Of a DNA stretch of 64,000 bases, positions 46,444 to 58,384 are shown piece by piece. Location of the stretch: contig VXAI01000176.1 of assembly GCA_013399305.1 (NCBI GenBank), positions 1,344,396-1,408,395 of the forward strand, written 5' to 3'. Source of the DNA: Rostratula benghalensis (Eukaryota; Chordata; Aves; Charadriiformes; Rostratulidae). The notes beneath the pieces are model-generated. The model was not told where the DNA came from. It did not search any database and saw only the letters and a program-made list of their open reading frames with translations. Positions within the stretch are counted from its first letter, which is position 1. Each line of letters begins with the position of its first letter. A program made the translations under genes and the position numbers.

Positions 46444-49122
46444 TGGGACAAGTATTAGAAGGGGTCATTGAAAGAGCTTTAAACTAGTTTTGAAAGGGGA
46501 TGAGGATGAAACTGAGATTACTAAAGTGGAGCCTGGGAAGAGCATGCCAGTGCTGGTGGGTAAAAGTAGTAGCAAGGTCTTGCAGTCCATTGTCTCAGTG
46601 AAGGCGGGGGATGGTATCAAAGACATGAAGGGTAGTAATAGGTTGGCAACTACAGAAGGGTCTGAGCACAGTCAGGTGGAAAGTAGGGCTTGTCACCCTC
46701 AAAATGTGGCAGGACAATTAGCCCAGCTGAAATTAAGTTTGACGGGGGAAGCGGGGGAATCCATCAGCAGAGATGCAAGGTTCATTGATAGATTAGGAAC
46801 TACAGCTGTTTATGAACAGAGAAGGACTTGTGGGGGGATGTGATGGCTGGAGTCCATCTTGAGCACAGTGACCACGAATTAATAGAGCTCTCAATTCTCA
46901 GAGAAGCAGGGAAGGGAGCCAGTGGGACTGCCATCATGGACTTCTGGAGGGAAGACTTTGGTCTCTTGAAGAGTCTGCTTGAGAGAGTCCCTTGGGAGGC
47001 AGTCCTGAAGGGCAAAGGAGTCCAGGAAGGCTGGACATTTTTCAAGGAAGAAGTCTTAAAAGTGCAGGAGCAGGCTGTCCCTGTGTGCTGTAAAGTAAGT
47101 CATCAGGGGAAAAGGCTGGCCTGGCTGAACAAAGAGATACAGCCACAACCTGGGGGGGAAAGGAGAGTTTATGGCCTTTGGAAAAGAGGACAGGCCATTC
47201 AGGAGGATTACAAAGGTTTTCTAAGGATATGTAGGGAAAAGATTAGGAAGACCAAAGCCCACCTAGAACTTAACCTGGCCTTGAATGTTAAAAACAGTAA
47301 AAAGAATTTCTATAAATATATTAGTAACAAGAGGAGGACTCAGGAGAATCTCCATCCTCTGTTGGACGTAGGAGGTAAGATAGTAACAAAGGATTAGGAA
47401 AAGGCTGAGGTACTGAATGCCTTCTTTGCCTCAGTCTTTAGTGATAGAGCAGGTTGTTCCCAGAGTACCCAGACCCCTGAGCTAACAGATAGGGGAGGGG
47501 GACAGAATAAAGCCCCCATAATCCAAAGGGAGGTGGTGAGGGACCGGCTCCAACACTTCAATACAAACAAGTCTATGGGGCCAGACGGGATCCACCCAAG
47601 GGTACTGAAGGAGCTGGTGGAAATGTTCACTGGGCCACTTTCCAACATTTCCCAGCAGTCCTGGCAGACTGGGGAGGTCCCAGCTGATGGGCATCTGGAA
47701 AATGTGACACCCATCCCCAAGAAGGGTTGGAAGGATGATCTGGGGAACTACAGTCCTGCAGTCTGATCCTGGTGCCTGGGAAGGTCATAGAACAGATCAA
47801 CCTGGGTGCCATTATGCAGTGCATGAAGGACACCCAGGTGATCAAACCCAGCCAGCACAGGTTCATGAAAGGCAAGTCCTGCTGAACAAACCTGATCTCC
47901 TCCTATGACAAAGGAACTCACTTGGATGAGGGAAAGGCTGTGATGCTGTTTACTTGAATTTTAGTAAGGCCCTTGACACAGTCTCCCACAGTATCCTCCT
48001 GGCGAAACTGGCTGCCCGTGTCTTGGAAGGGAGTACTGTCTGCTGGGTTAGAGAATGGCTGGAGGGCCAGGCCCAGAGAGTTGTGGTGAATGGAGTTAAA
48101 TCCAGTTGGCAGCCAGTCACAAGTGGTGTCCCCCCAGGGCTCAGTACTGGGGCTGGTTCTCTTTAAGATCTTTATCAATGATCTGGACGAGGGGATCTAG
48201 TGCACCCTCAGTAAGTTTGCAGATGACACCCAGTTAGGTGGGAGTGTCATGCTTGAGGGTAGAAAGGCTTTGCAGGGAGATCTGGACAGGGTAGATCAAT
48301 GGCTCGAGTCCAATGGGATGAGGTTCAATAAGGCCCAGAGCCAGGTCCTGCACTTGGGTCACAACAACCCCATGCAGCCCTACAGGCTTGGGGAAGAGTG
48401 GCTGGAGAGCTGCCTGGCAGAAAAGGACCTGGGGGTGTTGATCGACAGCCGGTGGAACGTGAGCCAGCAGTGTGCCCAGGTGGCCAAGAAAGGCAACAGC
48501 ATCCTGGCCTGTATCAGAAACAGCATGATGAGTAGGACTCAGGAGGTGATCACCCCCCCGTGCTCAGCACTGGTGAGGCCCCACCTCAAGAACTGTGTCC
48601 AGTTTTGGGCCCCTGACCACAAAAAAAGGCATTGAGGTGCTGGAGCGGGTCCAGAGAAGGCCAACAAAGCTGCTGAGGGGTCTGGAGGGTAAGTCTTATG
48701 ATGAGAGGATAAGGGAACTGGGGTTGTTCAGCCTGGAGAAGAGGAGGCTGAAGGGAGACCTTATCACTCTCTACAACTACCTGAAAGCAGGTTGTAGAGA
48801 GGTGGGTCTCTTCTCCCAAGTCAGAGGTGATAGGACAAGAGGAATTGTCTTCAAGTTGCACCAGGGGAGGTTCATATTGGATATCAGAAAAAAAATTTAC
48901 AAAGAAAGGGTTATTAAGCATTGGAATGGGCTGCCCAGGGAAGTTGCTGAGGCACCATCCTGAAAGTATTTAAAAGACAGGTTGGCATACTTCTTAGTGA
49001 TGTGGTTTAGTGATGGGTCATTGTGGTTTTTTGGTTGGTTTGTTTTTTATCAGATTTAGGTTGATGGTTGGACTAGATGGTCTCCAAGGTCGCTTCCAAC
49101 CTAGACAATTCTAGGATTTTAT
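46444..49122 (+). repeat. CR1-type LINE, long degenerate copy, sense
   Basis: From about 46,830 plus-strand frames give CR1 ORF2 blocks in order: the endonuclease end (SDHELIEL), a linker (GVQEGWTFFKEE, NFYKYISNKRRT), the reverse-transcriptase start (NKSMGPDGIHPRVLKEL), [11 protein letters not shown] and the C-terminal [19 protein letters not shown]. It ends with the CR1 3' UTR and tail near 49,122. Stops and frameshifts break it into at least five pieces. The first 400 nt are less certain and may belong to the 5' part of the same element. Confidence 0.85.
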
Positions 49123-52100
49123 GATTCCTGGGGAGAGGAAAGGGTGAGATCGTGCAAGATGAAGGGGAAAGAGGTAGAAAGACCCACCTGCTGTGAGGTT
49201 TTTAACTGCTGTGATCTTGCAGAGAGGAAAGCCTTGCATTTCTCAGAACATGTCTATGCTTCAATGCAGCTGAGGAAACATGTTGTGCCAGTCTTGCAGG
49301 TGTCTTCCCTGCTCCTTCTTTCTGTGAATGAGGATGTGGCTGAGCAGTGCTGTGGCTTGGAGGCAAGGCAAGGGCTCTCAGGCTTAGCTGCCCACGCTTC
49401 AAGACCTGCACTGGCTTTTTGACCTTCCCTGGGACCATGTTTCCTTCCCATGCCTTGGGGAGATGCCCCAGGGAACCAGTTGGGAGCTGCTTCCCTCTCT
49501 TGAGCCAGAAATGGTGATTGGGTTGCAGGGAAACATCAACCCCAGCCCTTCCTGCTGCTGTGGGATGCTGTGGTGCTTGGCCAGTTCTGCTGCCCTTGGA
49601 AAGGCAGATGTCTATGCCCAGACGGCCAAGCACCCTGCAAGAGGGATGCAGGAGATCTCCTGAGGAAATGGCATGGGTTTTGGTGCACAGCAGTTACAGC
49701 TCCAGAGAAACACCTACTTGCAGGTGGAGATTAAATGGGAAGGAGTGGTGAGTGCAGGCTCCTCCTTGAGTAGTGGTGCACGCCACAGGGGCTGCTGCAG
49801 CAGAATGGGACCTGAAGGGTTGCAGGGCAGAGGCAGTCAGGAGAGGAGACAAGCTGACTCACTTCAACCCTTCTGGACTGTGTCCACACTCGGACATGCC
49901 TGCCTCTGCCCTGGTGTGTGGTGACGAGGCCCCCTGGGGAGCATGTGCCAACTTCAGTGACATTGTGGAGCATCAGCCCACCCAGGAACTCAACAACTAT
50001 AAGGGGACATGTGGTGGCATGAAACTGCATCATCTGCAGTCCCAGGGTGGCAGATGGCAGCTGCAGCCTGGCTCTTAGTGGCACCAGCCAGTGTCTGCTC
50101 CCCAGGCTGCACGCAGTGCCCCTGAAGCACCCCCCGGGTCTGCTCTGGCAAGGACCCAGGCTGCCAAGGATGCTCTGAGGCTACAGTGGAAGGGCAGCTG
50201 CCCAGGACTGCATCAAGATGTTGCCTCCTGGAACTTGCCCATCAGCTGCCTAGGAGTGCTCTTTGCATGTCATGCTGCTGTCAGGTCCACTGTGTGCCTG
50301 GGGCAATACCTGGGTGAGAGTTCTGGATGCAGGTGTTCCTTGGAGATGGGATGCAGTGGGGTCTTTTGCTGCTCTGAAATGTGCCTTCGCCTTTGACTTT
50401 CAGAAGAAATTTTGGGGCCTGGGAAAATTTCCACCCTCCAGCCTTAGATGTCTTAGAGAAATCTAGTCCTTGAGTTGTTGGAAATCAAAAGGCAGAGTGG
50501 TGAAATTGGAGCTGCAAAGTGTTGCTGGGACTGGCGATGCAAAGGGAAATACAGCAAGTGTTGGTCCAGAGCCATGTTTTTCCTCATGCACTTATCTGCG
50601 TGAAGGACCAAGGCTTAGACAACCACACATCCTAGATACAGGAGGTGCAGAAGTTGAAGAAAATGAGTCTGACACGTTTGTGTTGTTGACATTTTCTTGG
50701 TTTTGTGACTCCTCCAGAGAAAGCCATGTCTTAAGTAGAAAGTGTTCATTTCCCAAAATAAATATGGGTCAGAGAAAACAGTCCTTGACTTTCTCCCAAA
50801 TACCTGCATTTGCAGGAAGAGCTCTTTCCCATATGATTTTTCTTTGCTTTAATCTCATTAATTACACAAATCTGATTATTTTAACTTCCTGGCACGTGCC
50901 TTTTGTTTTGTTTGTTTCGTGCCCTTGTCCCCTTCTCAGGCAGAGGACTTGTTTTAGTACACAGATCCACTCACTTTCAGCAACATATGCCCTTTCTAAT
51001 TGCTCCTGTGCATTTATTTCAAGCATCACTGCATCTGTTGATGTTCTTCTGGGACCAATGGTTCAATGTGAGCAGAAGCAGAAACTCAAGTACTTAAACT
51101 GCGCTGCAAAACTGAGGCTGCAAATCAGAACACCCTAGCCTGCGTCTGGAAACCTGGAAGAGAGTTCCCCATAAAGGCTGTTTTCCCTGGGATCACAGGA
51201 GCGCACAGAGACACAAAAAAAAAAGACAGAAAATTATTAGTGAAGAGGAAGAAACCCTGACTGGCAGAAGAAGAGTTTAATTCTTAGGCTGTGGGTCCAA
51301 GGTGCACCTGTGGCATCATTTTCTTCTTCAAGAGAGAGGTACAAAACCCAGAACGGTAAAGCTTAAAATAAAGCCTCATCTTTTCCTACTTACCGAATTG
51401 CCATTTAATTTAAGATGTTGTGATGAACTCACAGCCTCCTGCCTTACTCTAGCAGCTGGAAGGTTGTTTCTGGCTGCACCTTGGAAAAGATAATTCCTCT
51501 TTCTCATTCCAGAATGATCTTAAAAATAGCTGAGCTTGACACCACTTCCTCTGAAAGGCTTTTCTGCCCTGGCAGGCAGGGCAGGAAGGAGTCACTAGGG
51601 ACACTAGGGACAGCTTAGTGCTATCAGCTGTGGCTGTACAAGGCCAAGTCACCCCAGGAACTAAAATAACCTCAGAAGCTCTACGAGGCATATCTTTAAT
51701 AGTGATGCTGACAACTCCCAGCTCTCCTTGCCCCTAGAGCCTGATGGCTCATTCCCTTGCTTGGGACCATGTCAGCGTCCCTCTCCTCAATGTGCAGGTG
51801 ATTCATGTTTAAGTGCAGGTCAGAACTTTTGTGACTCTTTTGCTGTTTAGCAACTACAGGCTCTCAGCAGAACAATCTGGTGTCACGCTGCAGCCTGTAA
51901 TTATAAATATCTTGACGATGCCGGTCCATCACAAGGAAGCATAGCCGTGAACTGCTGGCTCACCATTGTTAGCATATCCAAAGAGAAACATGGAAAGATT
52001 CTTGGACTCGGAAATGAGCTCATTGCGCAAAATTAGTAAGTTTAGGTGTGTGTCACTTTCAAGGGGTAGACTCCAGAGCCCGTGGTTACTTTGTTTTTAA

Positions 52101-52745
52101 AATTTGATGTGCCTTCCAAGCAGAATTCATACCCCAGACATGAGGAATAAAAGCAAAAAAAAAAAAAAAGGCAAAATTCTGTAAGTGGATCCAAAGGCAT
52201 AACAATTTGGTCATACTGGACCAGCTCAAGTCCCCATGTCTGCATCTTTAGCACCTGGGCATACGGGGCAGGAGAAATGGCCCTCTGGCAGTTTTCTCCC
52301 AGTTGTGCGTGGTCCCCCAAGTGCCCTCACACCTGCAGCCCCCCTTGGTTTTCCTGCCATAGATGCTGTCCCAGGGTTTACCTTTATACAGGTGTTTCTT
52401 GCATTCAGTCTAAATCCCTGAGCTCACCTCAGGTGCACCGAGGAAGTGAATTGGTTGTGCTCAGAGGAAGGCAGGGAGTGATGCGCCTGCCCCAAATTTT
52501 GATGAAACACTCTCCTGCCTCATGGCATAACATCCAAAATGCACTTTGGCCTTAGGAAGCAATGTAATTAATGCCTGTAGCCCGAATAATTTCAATCTTA
52601 CTCAGTATTAAATGGAAGCAAAACATGACAGATGAAAGAAGGAACTGCTTAATCAGCTGGGGGAGCTTTCCAGGGGAAAACTGATGGTTGTTTGGGAGTT
52701 TCAGGTGGAAGGTATACACCTGCTCCCCCAGGCGCCAGGGCTCTC
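49123..52745. other. Interval upstream of the keratin gene
   Basis: No gene or known repeat recognised. A 222-codon frame at 50,470-51,138 opens with TTG and resembles nothing I know. A poly(A) run lies at 52,155-52,169. Confidence 0.5.
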
Positions 52746-52752
52746 TATAAAA
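52746..52752 (+). promoter_or_regulatory. TATA box of the beta-keratin gene
   Basis: TATAAAA lies about 70 nt before the donor of the noncoding exon. Position and sequence fit the usual feather-keratin promoter. The start of transcription would be near 52,775-52,780. Confidence 0.8.
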
Positions 52753-52776
52753 CCCTGATGTGGCATCCAGCCCCAC

Positions 52777-52815
52777 CATCTGCTCCCAGCCACTGCTGCT
52801 GCCTCCACTGCCTGG
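52777..52815 (+). other. Noncoding first exon of the beta-keratin gene
   Basis: A C-rich leader ends in CTGG|GTAAGT (donor after 52,815). Avian beta-keratin genes typically have one short untranslated exon before a single coding exon. The start coordinate is set from the TATA distance and is approximate. Confidence 0.65.
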
Positions 52816-53607
52816 GTAAGTCAAGATGGGCTCTATCTCCTTCTCCCCCCCCTGTGCTGTTGCTTTTGTCAATACCTTGTGCTTGGCTCTTCACAAGAGC
52901 TTAAGGTTTGTCACCTGATTCCCTCCTCCCTGTGAAGGATGTTGGGGAAGATTCTGTAAAATGAGGAGTCTGAGTTCAAAGTGCAAGGGATTGTGAGATG
53001 CATGGCTTGGAGGGTCTATAACCGCATAGCTGGGTGTATCCTGCATGGGTTTTGTTGCTGAAGAAAAATAAAAGAAGAGCACATGCTCAAGTGCAGGGAA
53101 TGATGTGTTCCTATTTGCAGAAGGGCAGCTGAGGTTCCTTATATTTTGGGATGAGGCAGCTCAGCTCACGTTAAGTCCAGCTTGCCCACATTGTATTGAT
53201 TTAAGTGGGTTTTGTTAAAACTAGATGCGACTCAGTAAATATTTCACTTGCTGAAGGCTTGCCATCAGCTTGAGGGCAGGCAGCATTTAGAGGTGGGTCT
53301 GCTCTCAGTGTTCTCAGCATTTTATGACTCCAGCTTCCTCAGATGTGCAGCTCAAGCTAAACTCCTTGCTTTCTCCTGAGTGGCTTATGGAGTGAGGGAA
53401 GGGGGAAGCTGGTTTCTGCCCATTTTGGAAAGCCTTCCTTCGGGGCTTCTAAACCATCCAAACTCACCCTCTAGCTAGCTCTCCTGCACCTCTTATTATG
53501 GGAGTTACTAAATGAGGGCTCAGCAAAGACAGACCAGCCTGCTGCTGGTCTTCTGCCTTGCATTTACACCCTGGCTCTGGCTTTCAGGTGTACTTCCTCG
53601 CTGAGTG

Positions 53608-53904
53608 ATGTCCTGCTACAACCTCTGCCTGCCCTCCTCCTGTGGTCCCCGGCCACTGGCCACCAGCTGCAACCAGCCCTGCTTCCACCGCTGTAGAGAC
53701 TCCACTGCTGTCATCCAGCCCCCCACTGTCATGGTCACTCTGCCTGGGCCCATCCTCAGCTCCTACCCACAAAACACGATGGTGGGGTCCACAGCATCGG
53801 CATCAGTTGGGAGCTATCTCCAGTGCTGTGGGGTCCCCATGGCCTCTGGTGGTCCTCGGGGGCTGGGGAAGGCAGGATTGCTGTGCTTGGGTAGCAGGCT
53901 GTAG
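53608..53904 (+). CDS. Feather-type beta-keratin (corneous beta-protein), 98 residues
   Basis: A single coding exon follows an acceptor (CTTTCAG, exon start 53,588), and the ATG at 53,608 is its first. The N-terminus MSCYNLC and the block TSCNQPC are typical. The core at about residues 31-62 ([27 protein letters not shown], given in two parts: the strand [19 protein letters not shown] and then YPQNTMVGS) is the beta-sheet filament domain and is unbroken. Eight cysteines would crosslink the protein. The C-terminus ([19 protein letters not shown]) lacks the usual ending in Pro-Cys, so the tail has diverged or been frameshifted. It is expressed in skin appendages by analogy. Which subfamily is uncertain. 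Confidence 0.9.
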   Translation: MSCYNLCLPSSCGPRPLATSCNQPCFHRCRDSTAVIQPPTVMVTLPGPILSSYPQNTMVGSTASASVGSYLQCCGVPMASGGPRGLGKAGLLCLGSRL

Positions 53905-54350
53905 GAGTATACCCAGAGAACAGTCACCTCCTCCCACATGCCAGCAGAGCAGCTGCATCGGGAAGGAAAAACAAAGCACAGGACCAAGACTGGGAAAGAG
54001 GATTAAGGAAATGCCTGTGGGTTTCCCAGCTGGGGGGGCACCCTCAGTCACTCCAGCAGTAAGGGAACCATGTGAGCTTGCCACTCAAGACCATGCCTCT
54101 GTATACCTTTTTCTCTCTAAACCCTTACTTTGTATTTCCACATAGGTGTCACTCCCTGCGGTGCTACATAGCACTTGCTACAGGCTGGGCAAAAATGCTT
54201 ATAGTGGGCTGCAGACGGAAGGTGATGGTAGTGGGGCAGAGGAAAACCTTGTAGGGATTGTCTTGTCCTGGAGTGGGGTATATCTATTTCTTTACCAAGC
54301 ACTGGAAATTCACTTCTCATACTCTGAACTGATTTATTCTCCTTCTCCTC

Positions 54351-54356
54351 ATTAAA
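54351..54356 (+). terminator. Poly(A) signal of the beta-keratin gene
   Basis: ATTAAA, a common variant signal, lies about 450 nt after the keratin stop, a usual 3' UTR length for this family. Confidence 0.6.
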
Positions 54357-54376
54357 GTTATGCTACATCATAGCCC

Positions 54377-57238
54377 AAGTCTTCTGGTGTTCCTTGTGCC
54401 TCTGATCTGGAGGCGTAACATGCCCTGGAGGCAAACTGTTGCTACAGGGAGAAGTTTCTTTTTTGTCTGAAATGGGAATTTTTTCCTGTTCAGCTCCTCA
54501 CTGAGCTGAAGTGTGTATTTTGCTGTGACCAGCCCAAAGGCAACTTTCTCAGCCTGGAAACCTCTCCTGCTGCCCTATAGCAAGCACTGCTCAGGGAGAA
54601 CCTCTCACAAGAAGAGACTTGTTGCCTGTTCCCTTGAGGAGATGGAAACACGAAGGTTTGACATTTCAAAATGGCATTTGCAGAAATTTTGGGGTGTGAA
54701 CTAATGGATGTGGGGTCAGCGAAAAAAGGCAGAATCGAGCTTCATGGTAGATGGTCCTTTGGATGGTCAACCTACTCCCAACTCACCCAGTGTTTTATGG
54801 GTGATGATGAAAAAAAAAAATTCCTAAGATACACCAGGGCAAAACCAGACCTCAAGCATTAGGCTCTTCATTCTTGCTTTTTACAACAGCATGTGGAAAA
54901 AGAGGCTGTATACAAGTAGGTATGTAATGATTCAAACACAGATAGCCCAAATTCCAGTGAGGCACATAAAGTGTCTACATCTAGCTGTATCTCTTCATGA
55001 AACAATAGAAAGGTTTTGCTCTGTGCTGCTGCACATCCCCATAGACATGCATCTGTACAGGTGAAACTGCAACACTTATTTCAAGTGAGCCCTGTGAATA
55101 ACGTGACCTGAACATACCCATGTCCCAGTGCTAGTATGACAGCTCAGGGGATAGCATCCCATCCTGGATTGGGGTGCACCTTTTCCAGCAGCCCATGTCC
55201 ACGGTACCATCCCCAGCCCTGTCAGAGAAAGAGGGGTGTCTACAATGTGAAACAGTGCAGTGTTACCCTGCCTCCCTCTGGACACATAGACATTCAGAAG
55301 CCCAAATTTGTTGTGACTGGTAACTGCTTGAAGTGTTACGGGAAGAGGCATCCTAACATTTTTGAGATGTGCCAAGCATGATGGACACTCAGACCTGTGG
55401 TAATGCCATCAGGAAAGATATAAAAACATAATAATAAAGACATGAGGAAGAAACTCTGATTTCCCTATGTGCCACAGATACAGGGGTGAGAGCAACAGCT
55501 AGTCTAGAGCTCAGCAGGGAACTTTGCTGCTGAGTGGAGGGACCTGCAGGTCCTGTGCCTGTGAACGGGTCACTTAGAAGAAGACAAAGATAATCCCATC
55601 CCTGGCCCCTGTCACAGCACAATGAGCTCCAGACTGAGCTTTTTGCAAGGTCCGAGACCCAAGCTTTTAGTTGAACACAGAGAATAATTGCCTTGCGGGA
55701 AGAGCATATGGGTATCTCTGGGAAAAGATGCCAGGCATTGAATAAAGCATCTCTTTAAGATGCCATATATCATCAAGCAGAACCTTTTCAGCTGATGGAA
55801 GGAGGAATAACAGTGCAACTAAGTCCTCCATGGGTAATGTTTATATCTTTCTTACCTTAAGCATTTTGGAAGCATGACAATTTGCATAAAGTTTATGAGT
55901 GTTTTTAATGAGGGATTACACTGAGCTTGAAAGCACGTTGATGTTCAGAAGCCTTTGACCAAGCTCAACTGGTTTTATTCATTGGGAGATCTTCAAGGAG
56001 GCACTCCTAATTTGGGGAAAATTTGCATGGCAATTGCTTACCAGCCAGAGAACTGGGAAAAGAAAGATGTGGTTTCACGTCCCACTCCTAAGGACTGCTC
56101 AGATATTTTTATCTCAGCTCCAGAAATTGTCTGCAGTGATGGGATGCAAAATTCTCTTGAACACTGCAGTGAGGAAAAGCATTGGCTCTCCAGCAAAGTT
56201 TTGTTAGAAAGGTGGAGGCATCTGGGTCTTGTGAAACTGTCTTCCACGAGCATGCTGCATAGGATAGTCCAAGATGGAGCAGGGAGACAGAATAATGACA
56301 TTATTATGTGGCACAGAATGACTCTGCTGGTGAGGTTGTACAGATATTTTTTCTGAAAAGCCAGTGTTGCAAAGGAGACTAAAATCCACACAGGTCCTTG
56401 ATTTGACTTAAAAAGTGTGACACCTTAGTGCAGACAGAGTCAGGGAAGTGAGGCCCTGCAGGGATCCCTGTCCCAAGGGACCCGACACACTGTCTCCCAT
56501 AGGTGCTGTTACTCCTGGCTGGGAACCAAGTTGTCTTGGCTTCCAGCTCAAAAGCTGTCCTAAATTCAAACTGCCACATAAACCCCCCAGCCAGTGCTTG
56601 CCCAGGGCAGGACCCCACAGACCTGCTGATCAGGCCCTAAAAGATAGGTTTCTGCAAAGACAGGGCAGCCAAAGGCTCTAGTGAGAAACAGGGAACTACA
56701 TACTAAGACTTAGATGAAAAATAATACTTAGTTGGTGGAAGGATACTCATAGAGGGAAAGAACTGAGTCCTGGGGTTTGGTCCCAGTGTTGCCTACTTAT
56801 GGCTTTCAACAGCAGCAGCAGCACCAGAAGCATTTCTAAGAAAAGCCTGGAGGACAACTGGCCAGAGCACTTGACAACACATGCAGTGGAACCAGCCAAT
56901 TGGAGAGACTGGTCCCTGGAGCTGGAGCCTGCAGGAATGGCAGACCGAGATGGTAATTGTTTGCCAGTAAAAATCTCGTTCCTCACCCAGCAAAGCTTTG
57001 GAACACGATCTTCCACAAAAGCAGGGAGGACACTTGCTCTTAGGCTTTAGGAAGGGGAGAAAAAGTGGTTGCACAGCTGAGAAAAGAGGAAAGAGAGGGC
57101 ACTACTGAAAGGACATCCCACCCCAGGCACCCATGGACCGACTGCAGGGCAGAGGCTCCCCTTGCGTTCTCAGGGTGCCCTCCCTGCCACACAAGGACTC
57201 TGCTTCAGCCTGGGGAGCCAGACAAGCAATGGCTCTGG
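54377..57238. other. Interval with no recognised gene
   Basis: Open frames are short and unlike any family I know; the longest, 133 codons at 55,955-56,356, shows no domain. No CR1 tail or tRNA copy was noticed. Confidence 0.5.
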
Positions 57239-57519
57239 CAAGGGCTCTGGTTCTTCCCCAGGGCTGCAAATCCCATAAAATAGGAAAATAACAGGCTACA
57301 CACGTGTGAGTCACGGGGGAAAAAGCACACAAATCAAAATGCGCTGGCATCCTGGTGTGGCCCTCCTGGCACTACCCGTGGCAGTGGGGCTCACAAGGCT
57401 TGCACCTTGGTGAGCCTGCAGCCCTGTTGGCTCCACCAGCACCATGCCTCACCCCAGTCCAAATCACCACCAGACATGCATGGCTCCTGGCCGTCTGACA
57501 CCCCTCTCTCCTCTGAACT
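57239..57519 (+). repeat. 281-bp direct repeat, copy 1
   Basis: The sequence is identical, by eye, to 63,720-64,000, offset 6481 nt. Left of 57,239 the flanks differ. The right limit is unknown because copy 2 reaches the window end. Confidence 0.95.
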
Positions 57520-58384
57520 TCTCCCCCTGAGGAGGGCAGCTCTCGGGGAGAGCACAATGAAAGTAGAGCCCAAATCCCAAGGGTTCACAAGGTCCTGGGA
57601 GTGAGACACTTCAGGATTTGAGTTTCAGACTCAAGAATTGTTGAATTAAATATTCCATGGTTGTTAATTCATGTTTACTGAGAATCAGGTGTCGGCACAT
57701 TTCCCAGGGAGAAGAAGGGTCACCTGGTTATTGCTGCATAAGGTGACTGTTGTTAGCACTGAATGTATGGGGATGAAGGAGCTGTGGGGGGTTATGTGAC
57801 TGGGAAATCATGCCTGCTCCTCACACCTTCTCGATTTGCAGGGAAGGGGAGAGGAGCCAGTCTTGCCTGTGCTGCCTGTGGTGGACTCTTCCTCCTGATT
57901 CCCATGGATCAGCTCATGGGGTTTGGATGCACCTCAGGGAGTGAAGTTTTGCTCTGGCACAGGCTGCAATGCAATATGATGCGCCTCAGAGGCTCGATGA
58001 GAGCAGGGTATCTGAAAATCGGCTCTTCATGCTGTTCCCCTTGCAGCTGTTCTACGTGGATCCTCGCCAGCTGGGGCTCTTGCAGCAGCTTGGCTTCCCA
58101 CCTTGACACAGCTACAGGTAGCCCTCCCCTCAGGACTGTGTCCCGGGTCTGCCCCAGAGCAATCTTCCCAGTCCTGTCCCCCATTGAACCTGTGGGAGCC
58201 CTGGCACCTGAATCCTACCAACCCCTAATGTTGGCAGCTCCTGGGGCCTGGGAAAAGGGAATGGCTGGGAGTATTTCCCAGTAACATGGCACTTGCAGCT
58301 CCTGTTCCTTTTCTCAAAGCCACAGTGGCACCATGGGGAGTGGAGATCATTATAAGCTTTGGGACCATGTGAAATCACAGAACA
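57520..58384. other. Interval before the long CR1
   Basis: No gene recognised. A short piece, CACAGCTACAGGTAGCCC (about 58,107), also occurs at about 43,173, so this interval shares repeat material with the tRNA region near 43 kb. Confidence 0.45.

Noticed and set aside
46828..47397. 189-codon frame as a host gene
   Set aside because: The sequence is a CR1 ORF2 fragment (SDHELIEL and NFYKYISNKRRT).
53605..53607. GTG as keratin start
   Set aside because: The ATG at 53,608 directly follows and gives the typical MSCY start.
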